64,000 bases of DNA, from NCBI RefSeq assembly GCF_002261225.1, contig NZ_NEVM01000001.1, forward strand, positions 1,116,001 to 1,180,000. The letters are read 5' to 3'. Within the stretch, counting starts at the first letter, position 1, and every line of letters begins with the position of its first letter. The notes under the pieces were generated by a model. That model ran no database searches. It was not told where the DNA came from and saw only the letters and a program-made list of their open reading frames with translations. The stretch is from Bordetella genomosp. 10. GTDB lineage: Bacteria; Pseudomonadota; Gammaproteobacteria; Burkholderiales; Burkholderiaceae_B. This document shows positions 9,601 to 17,073 of this stretch, piece after piece. A program made the translations under genes and the position numbers.

Positions 9601-9901
9601 TCGCCAGCGTGGCGGTGGCGAAAATCGTGATCACGCCGAAGCTGCGGTTGATCACGTTGCGCAACTGGATATCGTTGCCCAAGGGGAGAAAGGCGCCGGC
9701 GATCACCAGGGTCATCTCGATGATGGCGACGACGATGGGCAGGTACTTGTTGCGCTGGAAGACACTCAGCGTGACCGGGATGATGTAGAACACCCAGACC
9801 GCAACGCCCAGTTGCGTGACCACGTCGACACCGAAAATCAAGGCGCTTAGCGCGGCGATGCCGATCAATATCGGCATATCGTCTTTGTTTTCAGTGTGCA
9901 T
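6683..9901 (-). CDS. Membrane-anchored GAF hybrid histidine kinase with three receivers
   Basis: A 1072-residue sensor kinase. Residues about 10-105 form three to four membrane segments. A GAF-like domain (about 125-265) follows, then a long Gln/Glu-rich coiled coil (265-355), HisKA with H369 in [12 protein letters not shown], and HATPase with NLLANAFKF (N box), ADTGIGIP and [10 protein letters not shown]. An Ala/Pro-rich linker (590-680) leads to three receivers with phospho-acceptors D734 (LLDVGLP), D856 (VMDLMLP) and D1003 (LMDLMMP). The last two look complete; the first lacks the usual Thr after strand 4 (HMISVADH). It is the first gene of the operon with the CheR-like, CheB-like and receiver-kinase genes, and presumably the primary sensor. 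ATG 9901 is the first usable start. Signal unknown. Confidence 0.9.
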   Translation of the reverse strand: MHTENKDDMPILIGIAALSALIFGVDVVTQLGVAVWVFYIIPVTLSVFQRNKYLPIVVAIIEMTLVIAGAFLPLGNDIQLRNVINRSFGVITIFATATLAMQVIGARLKAQGLAWLQEGNASVSKELLGEQNVEDVGRNALYALARYADAQLGAIHRLERGALVWIGGFACERNDTPASASLAREVASHGEPLVVRDVPDNYAAVRSTVGQAQPRTLILAPVRAEGRIQGVIELAFVRQGDFSEVLTLLANAGENIGVALRSAMYREHLRDLLEETQRQSEELQTQQEELRVSNEELEEQGRALRESQQRLEQQQGDLIQSNAQLEEHTARLERQKRDLLKAQHALELNAEELHRANRYKSEFLANMSHELRTPLNSSLILSQMLAGPKAATMAPEEIQRYARTIHASNSDLLSLINDILDLSKIEAGHVDMDTGTVALNGVLEAVRQMFEPIAASKGLGFRVIVEENAPPMLVTDRGKLQQVLKNLLANAFKFTEQGEVTLTVAGAGDARVSFAIADTGIGIPEHQQGVIFEAFRQADGTTSRRYGGTGLGLSISRELTRLLGGELRVSSTPGKGSIFTAEVSTQLDQTAIAPSAAPAGAGEEAREAAADLLPAPGQPAARVTPALATRATPAASGMDAGKPPAPEARREHAANDARAAADADAAAPLAAAPRGDVQARRFDRLLLVIEDDQRFADILYEVAHEQEFDCVLTANGADALRLARELRPSGILLDVGLPDQSGLSVLDQIKHDPATRHIPIHMISVADHMQTALELGAVGYAVKPVAREELIAAFAKVEEKLRTRARRILVVEDDDTLRESIALLLRADDVEITMCGTVAQALEQVAAHTFDCMVMDLMLPDASGYDLLEQMASGDKYAFPPVIVYTGRALTRDEETRLRRYSRSIIIKGAKSPERLVDEVTLFLHRVEASLPPDQQKLLLQARQRDAVFEGRRILLVEDDVRNIFALSSVLEPLGAEVIVTRNGREALDFLARDNAVDVVLMDLMMPEMDGLTATREIRKQPALRDLPIIALTAKAMVDDRKNCLDAGANDYIAKPIDIDKLVSLCRVWMPK

Positions 9902-10020
9902 GGGGACGCGGGGAAAAAAGGGGCTGATTGGACAAATGCCAGGAATAGTACCGCACGTTACTTACTGTATCGGCAAAAATCGCGCCATCAGCAAGTAGCG
10001 TGCCTGGCTGCGGCCCGCAT

Positions 10021-10578
10021 CTATTCCTCGTCCCGGGAAGCCGTGCGCGTCGTACCCTCCGCCGGCGGCAGGTGGACGTGATGATGCTTCTTTGTCCTTG
10101 CGCCGATGTACTTGTCCAGCTTGTGCAGGGCGCTGAGGATGATGAAGGCCAGCAGGGTGGAGAACAGCGCGGTGGCTTCGCGCCCCATGCCGGCGGCCAC
10201 GCCGATGGCGGCGGTCAGCCAGATGCTGGCGGCGGTGGTCAGCCCCTTGATCTGTCCTTCCTCGCTCATCTTGATGATGGCGCCGGCGCCCAGGAAACCG
10301 ATGCCGGCGATCACGCCTTGCAGCACGCGGCTGACGTCGCCGACGTGCATGCCGCTCTGCATGGGAATCAGCACGAACAGGGCGGCCCCCAGCGACACCA
10401 GCATGTGGGTGCGCAGGCCGGCGGGCTTGCCGCTGCGCTGGCGTTCATAGCCGAGGATGCCGCCCAGCAGCACGGCCAGCATCAGCCGGATGAAGATCCG
10501 GGTGAAGTTGGGAAGGTCTCCCAGATCGGAGAATTCCTCGCGTATCGTGTTCCAGACGACGTCCACGCTGCCGGCCAT
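10021..10578 (-). CDS. MgtC/SapB family membrane protein
   Basis: A 185-residue membrane protein with four to five hydrophobic segments. The family core is recognisable: LMLAVLLGGILGYERQRSG, AGLRTHMLVSLGAALF and GVIAGIGFLGAGAI, followed by a segment with GLTTAASIWLTAAIGVAAG. The C-terminus is charged and His-rich (KKHHHVHLPP). Proteins of this family are linked to survival under low Mg2+ or in macrophages, and MgtC modulates the F-type ATP synthase in Salmonella; the role here is not known. It lies 24 bases downstream of the alpha/beta hydrolase on the same strand, so they may share a transcript. Confidence 0.87.
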   Translation of the reverse strand: MAGSVDVVWNTIREEFSDLGDLPNFTRIFIRLMLAVLLGGILGYERQRSGKPAGLRTHMLVSLGAALFVLIPMQSGMHVGDVSRVLQGVIAGIGFLGAGAIIKMSEEGQIKGLTTAASIWLTAAIGVAAGMGREATALFSTLLAFIILSALHKLDKYIGARTKKHHHVHLPPAEGTTRTASRDEE

Positions 10579-10602
10579 GCTGTCGTCCTTGTCCTTTTCC
10601 GG

Positions 10603-11439
10603 TCACGCACAGGCCGGCGTATGTTCGCAGGCCGCGAGGAAGTCCAGCAGGGCATGGTTGAAGGCCCGGGGATTGCCCAGGTTCATGCCGTGCGAGGAAC
10701 CGGGAATATCCACCCGGCGCACGTTGGGCAGCAGGTTCTGCAGGACGTCCAGGATGGCCGGGTAGGGGGCGGGGCTGAGCGCGCCGCCTATCAGCAGCAC
10801 CGGTTTGTCCAGCGCCCGCGCGGTGCTTTCCTTCAGCCGGTAGCCCGGTTCGCGGCCCTGGCCCAGCAAGGTGTTGGCGTTGTCGATCACCATGTCCTTG
10901 AACCAGGGCACCATGCGACGCCAGGTGTCGGGGCCGGTCACGGTGTCGATGAACAGGGCCAGGCCGCCCTCGACGTCGCCCGCGCGGATCGCGTCCATGG
11001 CGTGCCGGCGGAAATCGCCGCGCCGGTCTTCTTCGTCGCTGACCGACAGGCCGGGGTCGGCCAGCACCAGGCTGCGCACCAGCGCCGGATGGCGGCGCGC
11101 CAGTTCATAGGCGACGCGGCCGCCGCGGGAATGGCCCACCACGTGCGCCGCGCGGCCTGCGCCGGTTTTTTCCAGGAAGACTGCCATGTCCTGGACGTGC
11201 TGTTCCAGCGAGAAACCGTCGCCGTCGCCGTTCCAGCGCTCCGGCCAGTGGTGGCGCAGGCTGACGCTATAGGTCTGGTAGCAGCGCGCCAGCGGCGGCA
11301 TCTGGTACTTCCAGTAGCGCAGATCGCACAGCGAACCGTGGATGAACAGCAACGGCGTGCCCTGGCCGGCCGTCGCATAGGCCAGCGCATGGTCGCCGAG
11401 GTCGGCGTGGAGGATTTCAGGCGTGAAGTCGGATCGCAT
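10603..11439 (-). CDS. Alpha/beta-fold hydrolase
   Basis: A 278-residue soluble protein with the standard alpha/beta hydrolase landmarks: oxyanion-hole region LLFIHGSLCD (31-39), nucleophile elbow GHSRGG with S104, an acidic candidate after VLADPG, and the catalytic His in GSSHGMNLG (H250). The length and the RYWKYQMPPLAR segment fit epoxide-hydrolase/haloperoxidase-like esterases. The substrate cannot be deduced. It is followed 24 bases later by the MgtC-like gene and lies downstream of the Tol-Pal cluster, with about 100 bases between it and cpoB. Confidence 0.85.
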   Translation of the reverse strand: MRSDFTPEILHADLGDHALAYATAGQGTPLLFIHGSLCDLRYWKYQMPPLARCYQTYSVSLRHHWPERWNGDGDGFSLEQHVQDMAVFLEKTGAGRAAHVVGHSRGGRVAYELARRHPALVRSLVLADPGLSVSDEEDRRGDFRRHAMDAIRAGDVEGGLALFIDTVTGPDTWRRMVPWFKDMVIDNANTLLGQGREPGYRLKESTARALDKPVLLIGGALSPAPYPAILDVLQNLLPNVRRVDIPGSSHGMNLGNPRAFNHALLDFLAACEHTPACA

Positions 11440-11538
11440 CGGAAATGCAGCGTGAACGGCGGACGGCGGGCGCGGGATGCCGCGCGATCCGGCGGCGCGC
11501 GGCCGCCGGGACTCGCATCAGCGTATCACTGCAACGGA

Positions 11539-12231
11539 TCACTGCAACAGTTGCAGGCGGCTCTTGGCCGTGGTGGCGGCCGGCGAAGTGGGATAGTCCT
11601 TGACGATGCGTTGCAGCGTGGCCTTCGCGCCGGCGCGGTTGTTCAGCTCGATCTGGCTGCCGGCGACGACCAGCAGGGCGTCGGGCGAGCGGGCATTGTC
11701 GGGCGACTTCTGCACCATATTGTTCAGTTGCTCGATGGCGCCCTTGAAATCCTTCTGCGCGTAGCGGCTGCTGCCCAGGTAGAACTGGGCGGAGGGCACG
11801 AGCTGGCTATTGGGATACAGCGCGACGAAGGCGGTCAGGGATTCGGCGGCATCCTTGTACTGGCCCTTGCGGTACAGGTCGATGGCGCCGTCGTAGGCGG
11901 ATTGTTCCTGCGGATCGTTGGCGGTCGCGCTGCCGGTATCGCCCGGATTGCCGCCGCCCGCGGGCTTGTTGCCGGCGGCGGGCTGGCGCGTGGCCAGTTC
12001 CAACTGGTTCTGCAACTGCTGGATCTGCGTCTGCAGCGACTGGATCTGGTCGGCCAGTTGCAGGCGCGCGCGCACGTTCTGGTCGTTTTGTTGCTGGAGT
12101 TGCTGGCGCAGATCAAGAATGGCCTTGCGCGCATCGTCGTCGGCGAATGCGTGGGCGGGGGAAGACAAGGCGGCGAAGGCCAGGCCGGCGGCCGCTACCA
12201 GGATACGCAAAGGGGATACTCGATCGCTCAT
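11539..12231 (-). CDS. cpoB: Tol-Pal system protein CpoB (YbgF)
   Basis: A 230-residue periplasmic protein. I chose ATG 12231, which gives a signal peptide ending near SSPAHA-FA and has AGGAA upstream. The mature N-terminus is a Gln-rich coiled coil (LRQQLQQQNDQNVRARLQ, then IQSLQTQIQQLQNQLEL), which in E. coli CpoB mediates trimerisation and contact with TolA. After a Gly/Asn/Pro linker come TPR-like repeats (YDGAIDLYRKGQYKDAAESL, AQFYLGSSRYAQKDFKGAIEQL). CpoB coordinates PBP1B-driven synthesis with outer-membrane constriction at the septum. It is last in the tol-pal cluster, about 170 bases after pal. Confidence 0.93.
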   Translation of the reverse strand: MSDRVSPLRILVAAAGLAFAALSSPAHAFADDDARKAILDLRQQLQQQNDQNVRARLQLADQIQSLQTQIQQLQNQLELATRQPAAGNKPAGGGNPGDTGSATANDPQEQSAYDGAIDLYRKGQYKDAAESLTAFVALYPNSQLVPSAQFYLGSSRYAQKDFKGAIEQLNNMVQKSPDNARSPDALLVVAGSQIELNNRAGAKATLQRIVKDYPTSPAATTAKSRLQLLQ

Positions 12232-12401
12232 AAAAATTCCTGGGAAAGAAGGGGACCCCACAAGGCGCCGGCAGCGGGCCTGCCTCCCGGGCCGTTCCCT
12301 GCCGCGTCATGACGGTACGAGGCGGCAAAAAACAAGCGCCGGGCGGCCGATAGACCGTCCCGACGCATTGTGGGGCTATCAAATATCAGGCGTCGTTGAG
12401 A

Positions 12402-12908
12402 TTAACGCAGATAGTTGATGTCCGCGCGGCGGTTTTCCGCGAAATCGGCTTCGGTCGTACCGGTCGACTTCGGCTTTTCCTTGCCGAAGCTGATGGTTTC
12501 GATCTGCTGATCGCTGACGCCCAGCAGCGTCATCGTGCGGCGAACCGCATCCGCACGACGCTGGCCGAGGGCCAGGTTGTACTCGGCGCCGCCGCGTTCG
12601 TCGGTGTTGCCTTCGATCTTCACGCGCTGCTGCGGGTGCGAAGCCAGGTAACGGGCGTGGGTTTCCACGAGGCCGCGATACTGGTCCGACACGGTGTAGC
12701 TGTCGAAGTCAAAGTACACCGAGCGCTGTTGCGCCAGGATGCTTTGGGGGTTGAACGGATCAAGGACCTCGCCCGAGTTGGCGGAGGAGGAGCCTTGGTT
12801 AGCGCCAGCGCCCTGACCCGCTTGATCGTCGAGAGGGACGGAGCTGCAAGCTGCCAGCGTGGCGGCAAGAGCGGCAATGGTTAGGCTTTTGGCAATGCGC
12901 GACTTCAT
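12402..12908 (-). CDS. pal: Peptidoglycan-associated lipoprotein Pal
   Basis: A 168-residue outer-membrane lipoprotein. Start ATG 12908 gives a lipoprotein signal peptide with lipobox LAAC (Cys20). A Gly/Ser/Gln-rich linker is followed by an OmpA-like peptidoglycan-binding domain: VYFDFDSYTV, the signature VKIEGNTDERGGAEYNLALG and QRRADAVR, ending FAENRRADINYLR. Pal binds diaminopimelate-containing peptidoglycan and TolB, tethering the outer membrane to the wall. It begins 31 bases after the end of tolB. An upstream in-frame extension is possible in principle but would destroy the signal peptide. Confidence 0.96.
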   Translation of the reverse strand: MKSRIAKSLTIAALAATLAACSSVPLDDQAGQGAGANQGSSSANSGEVLDPFNPQSILAQQRSVYFDFDSYTVSDQYRGLVETHARYLASHPQQRVKIEGNTDERGGAEYNLALGQRRADAVRRTMTLLGVSDQQIETISFGKEKPKSTGTTEADFAENRRADINYLR

Positions 12909-12939
12909 GATAGTTCCTTTGAAGAGAGAGTCACACGTG

Positions 12940-14253
12940 TTATCGGGTAAATGGGCCCCAAGTTGGTTCACGTATTTCCCCATTCAGTACCGAAAGCGTC
13001 TGCCGTACGCGGCCATCGCTCGATACCCCCGCAAGGACACTACGTCCGCCTTGGATGGCGGCGTAGAGTACCTGCATTCCGTTCGGCGCGAAACTGGGCG
13101 ACTGATCATCACGACCATCAGTCAGCAAAGTTTCGGTACCGGACGACAGGTTTAACGAAGCGATGCGAAACGCACCGTCGCGTCTAGCAACGTACAGGAG
13201 CGTCGAACCGTCTGGGGAAATACGGGGTGAGATGTTGTAACCGCCGTTAAATGTCAGGCGGCGCGGCTCGCCGCCGTCCAGACCTACCTGGTAGATCTGC
13301 GGGCCGCCGCTACGGTCACTCGTGAAAATGATGGAACGGCCGTCGGGCGTGAACGTCGGCTCCGTATCGATGCCCGGCGAGCGGGTGATACGGCGCAGGT
13401 TCGAGCCATCGGCATTCAGGACATAGATCTGGGACAGGCCGTCGCGGGTCAGGGCCACGGCGAGCATGCTGCCGTCCGGCGACCAGGCCGGCGCGCTGTT
13501 GTTGCCCTTGTAGTTGGCGACCGGCACGCGCGCCACCGAGGACAGCGTGCGGATGTACACCACCGGCTTGCCGGATTCGAAGCTGACGTAGGCCAGGCGG
13601 CTGCCGTCCGGCGACCAGGCCGGCGAGATGATGGGCTCGCGCGAGCGCAGGGCGACCTGCGGATTCTGGCCGTCGGCGTCGGCGACCTGCAGTTCGTAGG
13701 TGTTGCCCAGCTTCAGCACGTAGGCGATGCGGGTGGAGAACACGCCGCGCACGCCCGTGATTTTTTCGTAGATGCGGTCGGCGATCTGGTGCGCGACGCG
13801 GCGCAGTTCCTGTTCGGAACCGGAGAAGGCGACGCCGTCGAGCTGGCCCTTCTTGACCGTGTCGGCCAGGCGGTAGCGCACGTCGTAGCGGCCGTCGGCG
13901 CCGCGCTGGATGCTGCCGTAGGCGAGGAAGTCCGCGCCCTTGCCGCGCCAGTCGTCGTAGCTGACGGGGCTGTCGACGTTCAGGCCGGCGCCGGCGGCGT
14001 TGATCAGGCGGAACTGGCCGGTGCGGTTGAGGTCGGCGCGGATGACGTCGGCCAGGGCGCGGCCATGGGCGTCGTCCACCGCGAAGTCGGCGATCGCGAC
14101 GGGATATTGGGTTGCGCCGGTGCCGGAAATGTCCACGCGCAGTTGCGCGTGGGCCGGCCGCCCGACGAACAGGGCCGCCAGCAACAGCAGCAGGCCCAAG
14201 GCATACATCCGCAACGCGGCGTATTGCGCAGGTCGGCTAGAGACGGGGGTCAT
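12940..14253 (-). CDS. tolB: Tol-Pal system translocation protein TolB
   Basis: A 437-residue periplasmic protein. ATG 14253 is chosen because AGGAG lies ten bases upstream and it gives a signal peptide (LLLLLAALFVGRPAHA-QL); a TTG three codons earlier is too close to that Shine-Dalgarno. The N-terminal domain (PVAIADFAVDD...) is followed by a six-bladed propeller whose blades repeat the WSPDGSRLAYVS, WSPDGSMLAVAL, FTPDGRSIIFTS and ISPDGSTLLYVA pattern. The N-terminal TolA box is within the first mature residues (QLRVDISGTG). TolB shuttles between TolA and Pal. It lies 16 bases after tolA and 31 before pal. Confidence 0.96.
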   Translation of the reverse strand: MTPVSSRPAQYAALRMYALGLLLLLAALFVGRPAHAQLRVDISGTGATQYPVAIADFAVDDAHGRALADVIRADLNRTGQFRLINAAGAGLNVDSPVSYDDWRGKGADFLAYGSIQRGADGRYDVRYRLADTVKKGQLDGVAFSGSEQELRRVAHQIADRIYEKITGVRGVFSTRIAYVLKLGNTYELQVADADGQNPQVALRSREPIISPAWSPDGSRLAYVSFESGKPVVYIRTLSSVARVPVANYKGNNSAPAWSPDGSMLAVALTRDGLSQIYVLNADGSNLRRITRSPGIDTEPTFTPDGRSIIFTSDRSGGPQIYQVGLDGGEPRRLTFNGGYNISPRISPDGSTLLYVARRDGAFRIASLNLSSGTETLLTDGRDDQSPSFAPNGMQVLYAAIQGGRSVLAGVSSDGRVRQTLSVLNGEIREPTWGPFTR

Positions 14254-14269
14254 GAATAGCAATCTCCTG

Positions 14270-15439
14270 TCAGTCGTACATTCGATAAATTACGTCGATC
14301 AGCGGCTCGTACCGTCCCGTCGAAGGCTTGGGGAACGGATTGCAGCGGCGGATTCCGGTTTCGACCGCACGGTCGAAACCCGTGTTGCCCGAGGAGCGCG
14401 TCAGGGTCAGCCCCGAAACGCTTCCATCCGAACGTAACTGTACCCGGTATTCGGCCGTCGGATTCTGCGAACCGGCCCGCGGCGGTGTCGGATAGGACAC
14501 GCCCGGCTGGATGCAGGCGCGGACCTTGGCGCCATAACCGTCGTCGCGTCCGCCGCCCGCCTGATTGCGGTCCGCCGTACCGTTCGGTATACCGGCCGCG
14601 CCCATGGCGTCGTTGCGGAAAGCGTCGCGCAGCGCCTTGTCCGCCGCGGCCTTCTTGGCGGCAGCGGCCTTTTCGGCGGCAGCCTTTTCAGCAGCCGCCT
14701 TTTCGGCAGCCGCTTTTTCCGCCGCCGCCTTGTCGGCCGCGGCTTTATCGGCGGCGGCCTTCTTGGCGGCGTCGTCCTTGGCCTTCTTCTCGGCCGCGGC
14801 TTTGTCCGCCGCCGCTTTTTCGGCGGCGGCCTTGTCGGCGGCGGCTTTCTCCGCGGCCGCCTTGTCCGCGGCCGCCTTCTCGGCCGCGGCCTTGTCGGCA
14901 GCCGCCTTTTCAGCGGCCGCCTTCGCGGCGGCGGCTTTCTCGGCGTCCTTGCGTTCCTGCTCCAGCTTGGCCTTTTCCTTCTCGGCCGCTTCCTTGCGCT
15001 CCTGTTCCAGGCGCGCCTTTTCCTTGGCCGCTTCCGCGGCCTGGCGATCCTTCTCTTCCTGCTCTTTCTTCTTGCGCGCTTCTTCCAGCGCGATCTCCGG
15101 ATCCGCCTCGTCCTTGGGCTGGGCCTGCGGCGTCGGCGTGGGCGGCGGGGGAGGGGGCGCGGGCTTGGGCGGCGGCGGCGGGGTTTCCGGCTGCGGCTGG
15201 GGCTGCGGCTTGGGTTGGGGCTGCGGAGGCGGCGGCGCGGCGTCGGGCGTGTCGCCCTTGGCCCACAACTGCACCTGCACCGGTCCGGGATTCTCCGTAT
15301 GCCAATTGATGCCGAAGATGAGCACCAGGAACAACAGCAGGTGAGCCAGCAAAGCCAGCCCCAGCGCCTTCCAGTTGTCCTGGGCAGGCGGGCGCTCGGG
15401 CGGACCGCTGTGGTGTTTGATGATCGGAGGAGGCGTCAT
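14270..15439 (-). CDS. tolA: Cell envelope protein TolA
   Basis: A 389-residue protein with the three TolA regions. Residues about 24-45 are the inner-membrane anchor (LGLALLAHLLLFLVLIFGIN). A Pro/Gln-rich stretch follows (PPPPQPQPKPQPQPQP), then a long helical domain made of Glu/Lys/Arg segments and Ala-Lys repeats (AAADKAAAEK type), spanning the periplasm. The C-terminal domain is TonB/TolA-like (KVRACIQPGVSYPTPPRAG, then SGLTLTRSSGNTGFDRAVE), which contacts TolB and Pal. It uses the proton motive force through TolQR to pull on the outer membrane. The repeats are the kind that vary in number between strains. Confidence 0.95.
   Translation of the reverse strand: MTPPPIIKHHSGPPERPPAQDNWKALGLALLAHLLLFLVLIFGINWHTENPGPVQVQLWAKGDTPDAAPPPPQPQPKPQPQPQPETPPPPPKPAPPPPPPTPTPQAQPKDEADPEIALEEARKKKEQEEKDRQAAEAAKEKARLEQERKEAAEKEKAKLEQERKDAEKAAAAKAAAEKAAADKAAAEKAAADKAAAEKAAADKAAAEKAAADKAAAEKKAKDDAAKKAAADKAAADKAAAEKAAAEKAAAEKAAAEKAAAAKKAAADKALRDAFRNDAMGAAGIPNGTADRNQAGGGRDDGYGAKVRACIQPGVSYPTPPRAGSQNPTAEYRVQLRSDGSVSGLTLTRSSGNTGFDRAVETGIRRCNPFPKPSTGRYEPLIDVIYRMYD
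14640..14950 (-). repeat. tolA: Ala-Lys decapeptide repeat tract in tolA
   Basis: Within tolA, about 300 bases encode a near-periodic run alternating AAADK and AAAEK pentads, interrupted once by KKAKDDAAKK. At DNA level the copies differ by synonymous changes (gcggcc, gccgcg, gcagcc), so the tract is old rather than freshly duplicated. It forms the long helical stalk of TolA. Confidence 0.9.
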
Positions 15440-15488
15440 GAATATTGCAGTGGAAGGTTCGACCGGCGGCGCGCGGCGGACAGGCGGC

Positions 15489-15974
15489 TCAGCGCCGCCG
15501 TCCCGGTTGCGCCTGCGGCTGGCCGGCGGCGCTGGCGGCCGCGCCCGTCGACGACTGCTGGTCGACCAGCAAGCCCAGACGCGTCACGCCGTTCACGCGC
15601 AGCTCGTCCATCACCTTCATCACGGATTCGTAGGGCACCTTGCCGTCGGCCGCGATCACCACCGGCGTATCCGCGGTGATGCGCTGGCGCACCTGGTTGA
15701 CCAGGTCGGCGCGGGCGATGGTTTCCGGATTGGCGCCCGGCTCCCGCATGCGCAGGGCGATCTCGCCGTTGGAGGAAATCTGCACCTCCAGCGGCTTGAC
15801 CGGCACGTCGGAGGCCGCGCCCACCGAGGGCAGGTTGATCAATCCGGGCGTGATCAGGGGCGCGGTGACCATGAAGATCACCAGCAGCACCAGCATCACA
15901 TCGATGTAGGGCACCACATTGATGTCGGATTTCATGCGGCGGCCGGCGCGGCCGCCCGAACGCATCGATCCCAT
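15489..15974 (-). CDS. tolR: Tol-Pal proton channel subunit TolR
   Basis: A 161-residue ExbD/TolR family protein. After a short basic N-terminus (GGRAGRRMKSDINVVP) comes the single membrane helix with the essential aspartate (YIDVMLVLLVIFMVTAPLI), which lies in the proton path formed with TolQ. The periplasmic domain includes LEVQISSNGEIALR and TPVVIAADGKVPYESVMKVMDELR, as expected. Its start codon overlaps the tolQ stop by one base (TGATG), so the two are translationally coupled. The C-terminus has a Gln/Ala-rich tail. Confidence 0.96.
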   Translation of the reverse strand: MGSMRSGGRAGRRMKSDINVVPYIDVMLVLLVIFMVTAPLITPGLINLPSVGAASDVPVKPLEVQISSNGEIALRMREPGANPETIARADLVNQVRQRITADTPVVIAADGKVPYESVMKVMDELRVNGVTRLGLLVDQQSSTGAAASAAGQPQAQPGRRR

Positions 15975-16648
15975 CAGCGCACCTGCCGTTGCAGAATGTT
16001 CAGGAACTCATCGACAAAACTGTCGAAGCGGATCGAAAGGCGGTCGATGTCGTTGGTATAGCGGTTGTAGGCCACCACCGCGGGGATGGCGGCGAACAGG
16101 CCGATGGCCGTGGCGATCAGCGCTTCCGCGATGCCGGGCGCCACCGACGCCAGCGTGGCCTGCTGCATGTTGGACAGGCCGATGAAGGCGTGCATGATCC
16201 CCCACACCGTGCCGAGCAGGCCGATGTACGGGCTGACCGAGCCGGCCGAGGCCAGGAAGTTCAGGTGCGACTCCAGCGCGTCCATTTCACGCTGGTAGGC
16301 GGCGCGCATGGCGCGGCGGGGGCCGTCCAGCAGCGCGTCGGCATTGGCGCTGCCGCGGCGCGCCTTGAGGAATTCGGTCATGCCGGCATCGAAGATGCGG
16401 GCCAGCGCGCCCTGTTCGGCGCGGCGGCTGGCGACGGCCTGTTGCAGCATGGAGAGGTCGCCGCCCGACCAGAAATCGTCTTCGAAGCGGCGGGTCTGCT
16501 GATGCGCGCGCTTGATGGCGATCAGCTTGGCGAAGATGTACGTCCAGGACATGATGGAAATGCCCAGAAGCAGCAGCATGATTAGCTGGACCGGCACGCT
16601 GGCGTGCCCGATCAGCGTAAGCAACGACATGTCGTTGGAGACTTGCAT
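15974..16648 (-). CDS. tolQ: Tol-Pal proton channel subunit TolQ
   Basis: A 224-residue MotA/TolQ/ExbB family protein. ATG 16648 has AGGGAT upstream and the expected N-terminus; an in-frame ATG six codons later is also possible. Three membrane helices are visible: VPVQLIMLLLLGISIMSWTYIFA, then after the cytoplasmic domain, SAGSVSPYIGLLGTVWGIMHAF and APGIAEALIATAIGLFAAIPAVVAYN, both with the conserved Thr/Gly/Pro features of the channel. With TolR it converts the proton gradient into movement of TolA. It begins two bases after the ybgC stop codon. Confidence 0.96.
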   Translation of the reverse strand: MQVSNDMSLLTLIGHASVPVQLIMLLLLGISIMSWTYIFAKLIAIKRAHQQTRRFEDDFWSGGDLSMLQQAVASRRAEQGALARIFDAGMTEFLKARRGSANADALLDGPRRAMRAAYQREMDALESHLNFLASAGSVSPYIGLLGTVWGIMHAFIGLSNMQQATLASVAPGIAEALIATAIGLFAAIPAVVAYNRYTNDIDRLSIRFDSFVDEFLNILQRQVR

Positions 16649-16650
16649 TT

Positions 16651-17073
16651 TTATCCCTGAATAGATTCCAGTGTTGCGCGGAGTTCCTTGGGCAGTTCCG
16701 CGGGTCTCAGGCGGGTCGCATCCACGCAACCCACTTGGATGCCCCCTTCGGCCAGCAGTTCCCCTTCACGGAGCACTCGCTGCGCGAAGTGTATCGAAGC
16801 TCGTCCCAGTCGTGTGACGCGGGTTTCAACAGTAAGGAGATCGTCGAGCCGCGCCGGTTTACGGTAGGACATGTCCAGGCCGGCCACCACGAAGATGCGC
16901 CCGGTCTCGGCGGCCATGCTGGATTGGTGGTACCCGAGGGTACGCAGCCATTCCGTACGTCCGCGTTCCATGAATTTTAGGTAGTTCGCGTAGAAGACGA
17001 TTCCACCGGCATCCGTATCTTCGTAGTAGACACGGATGACCAGCGTCGAAACCTGTGCGGGGGAAGAATTCAA
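16651..17073 (-). CDS. ybgC: Tol-Pal-associated acyl-CoA thioesterase YbgC
   Basis: A 140-residue hotdog-fold thioesterase. The signature [20 protein letters not shown] is at residues 15-34, with the catalytic Asp in EDTDAGG. YbgC hydrolyses acyl-CoA or acyl-ACP and is widely encoded beside tolQ, possibly linked to phospholipid metabolism at division. The start is a TTG at 17073 overlapping the proS stop (TTGA); the N-terminal length then matches E. coli YbgC. It is followed two bases later by tolQ. Confidence 0.93.
   Translation of the reverse strand: MNSSPAQVSTLVIRVYYEDTDAGGIVFYANYLKFMERGRTEWLRTLGYHQSSMAAETGRIFVVAGLDMSYRKPARLDDLLTVETRVTRLGRASIHFAQRVLREGELLAEGGIQVGCVDATRLRPAELPKELRATLESIQG

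Noticed and set aside
7127..9850. A 907-codon open frame opposite the hybrid kinase
   Set aside because: It is the antisense shadow of a GC-rich gene; its translation is a His/Gln/Arg-rich string without domains, while the minus-strand frame has full kinase and receiver motifs.
14640..14950. Regular repeats that could suggest a CRISPR array
   Set aside because: The repeats are in-frame tolA codons without unique spacers; no cas genes are nearby.
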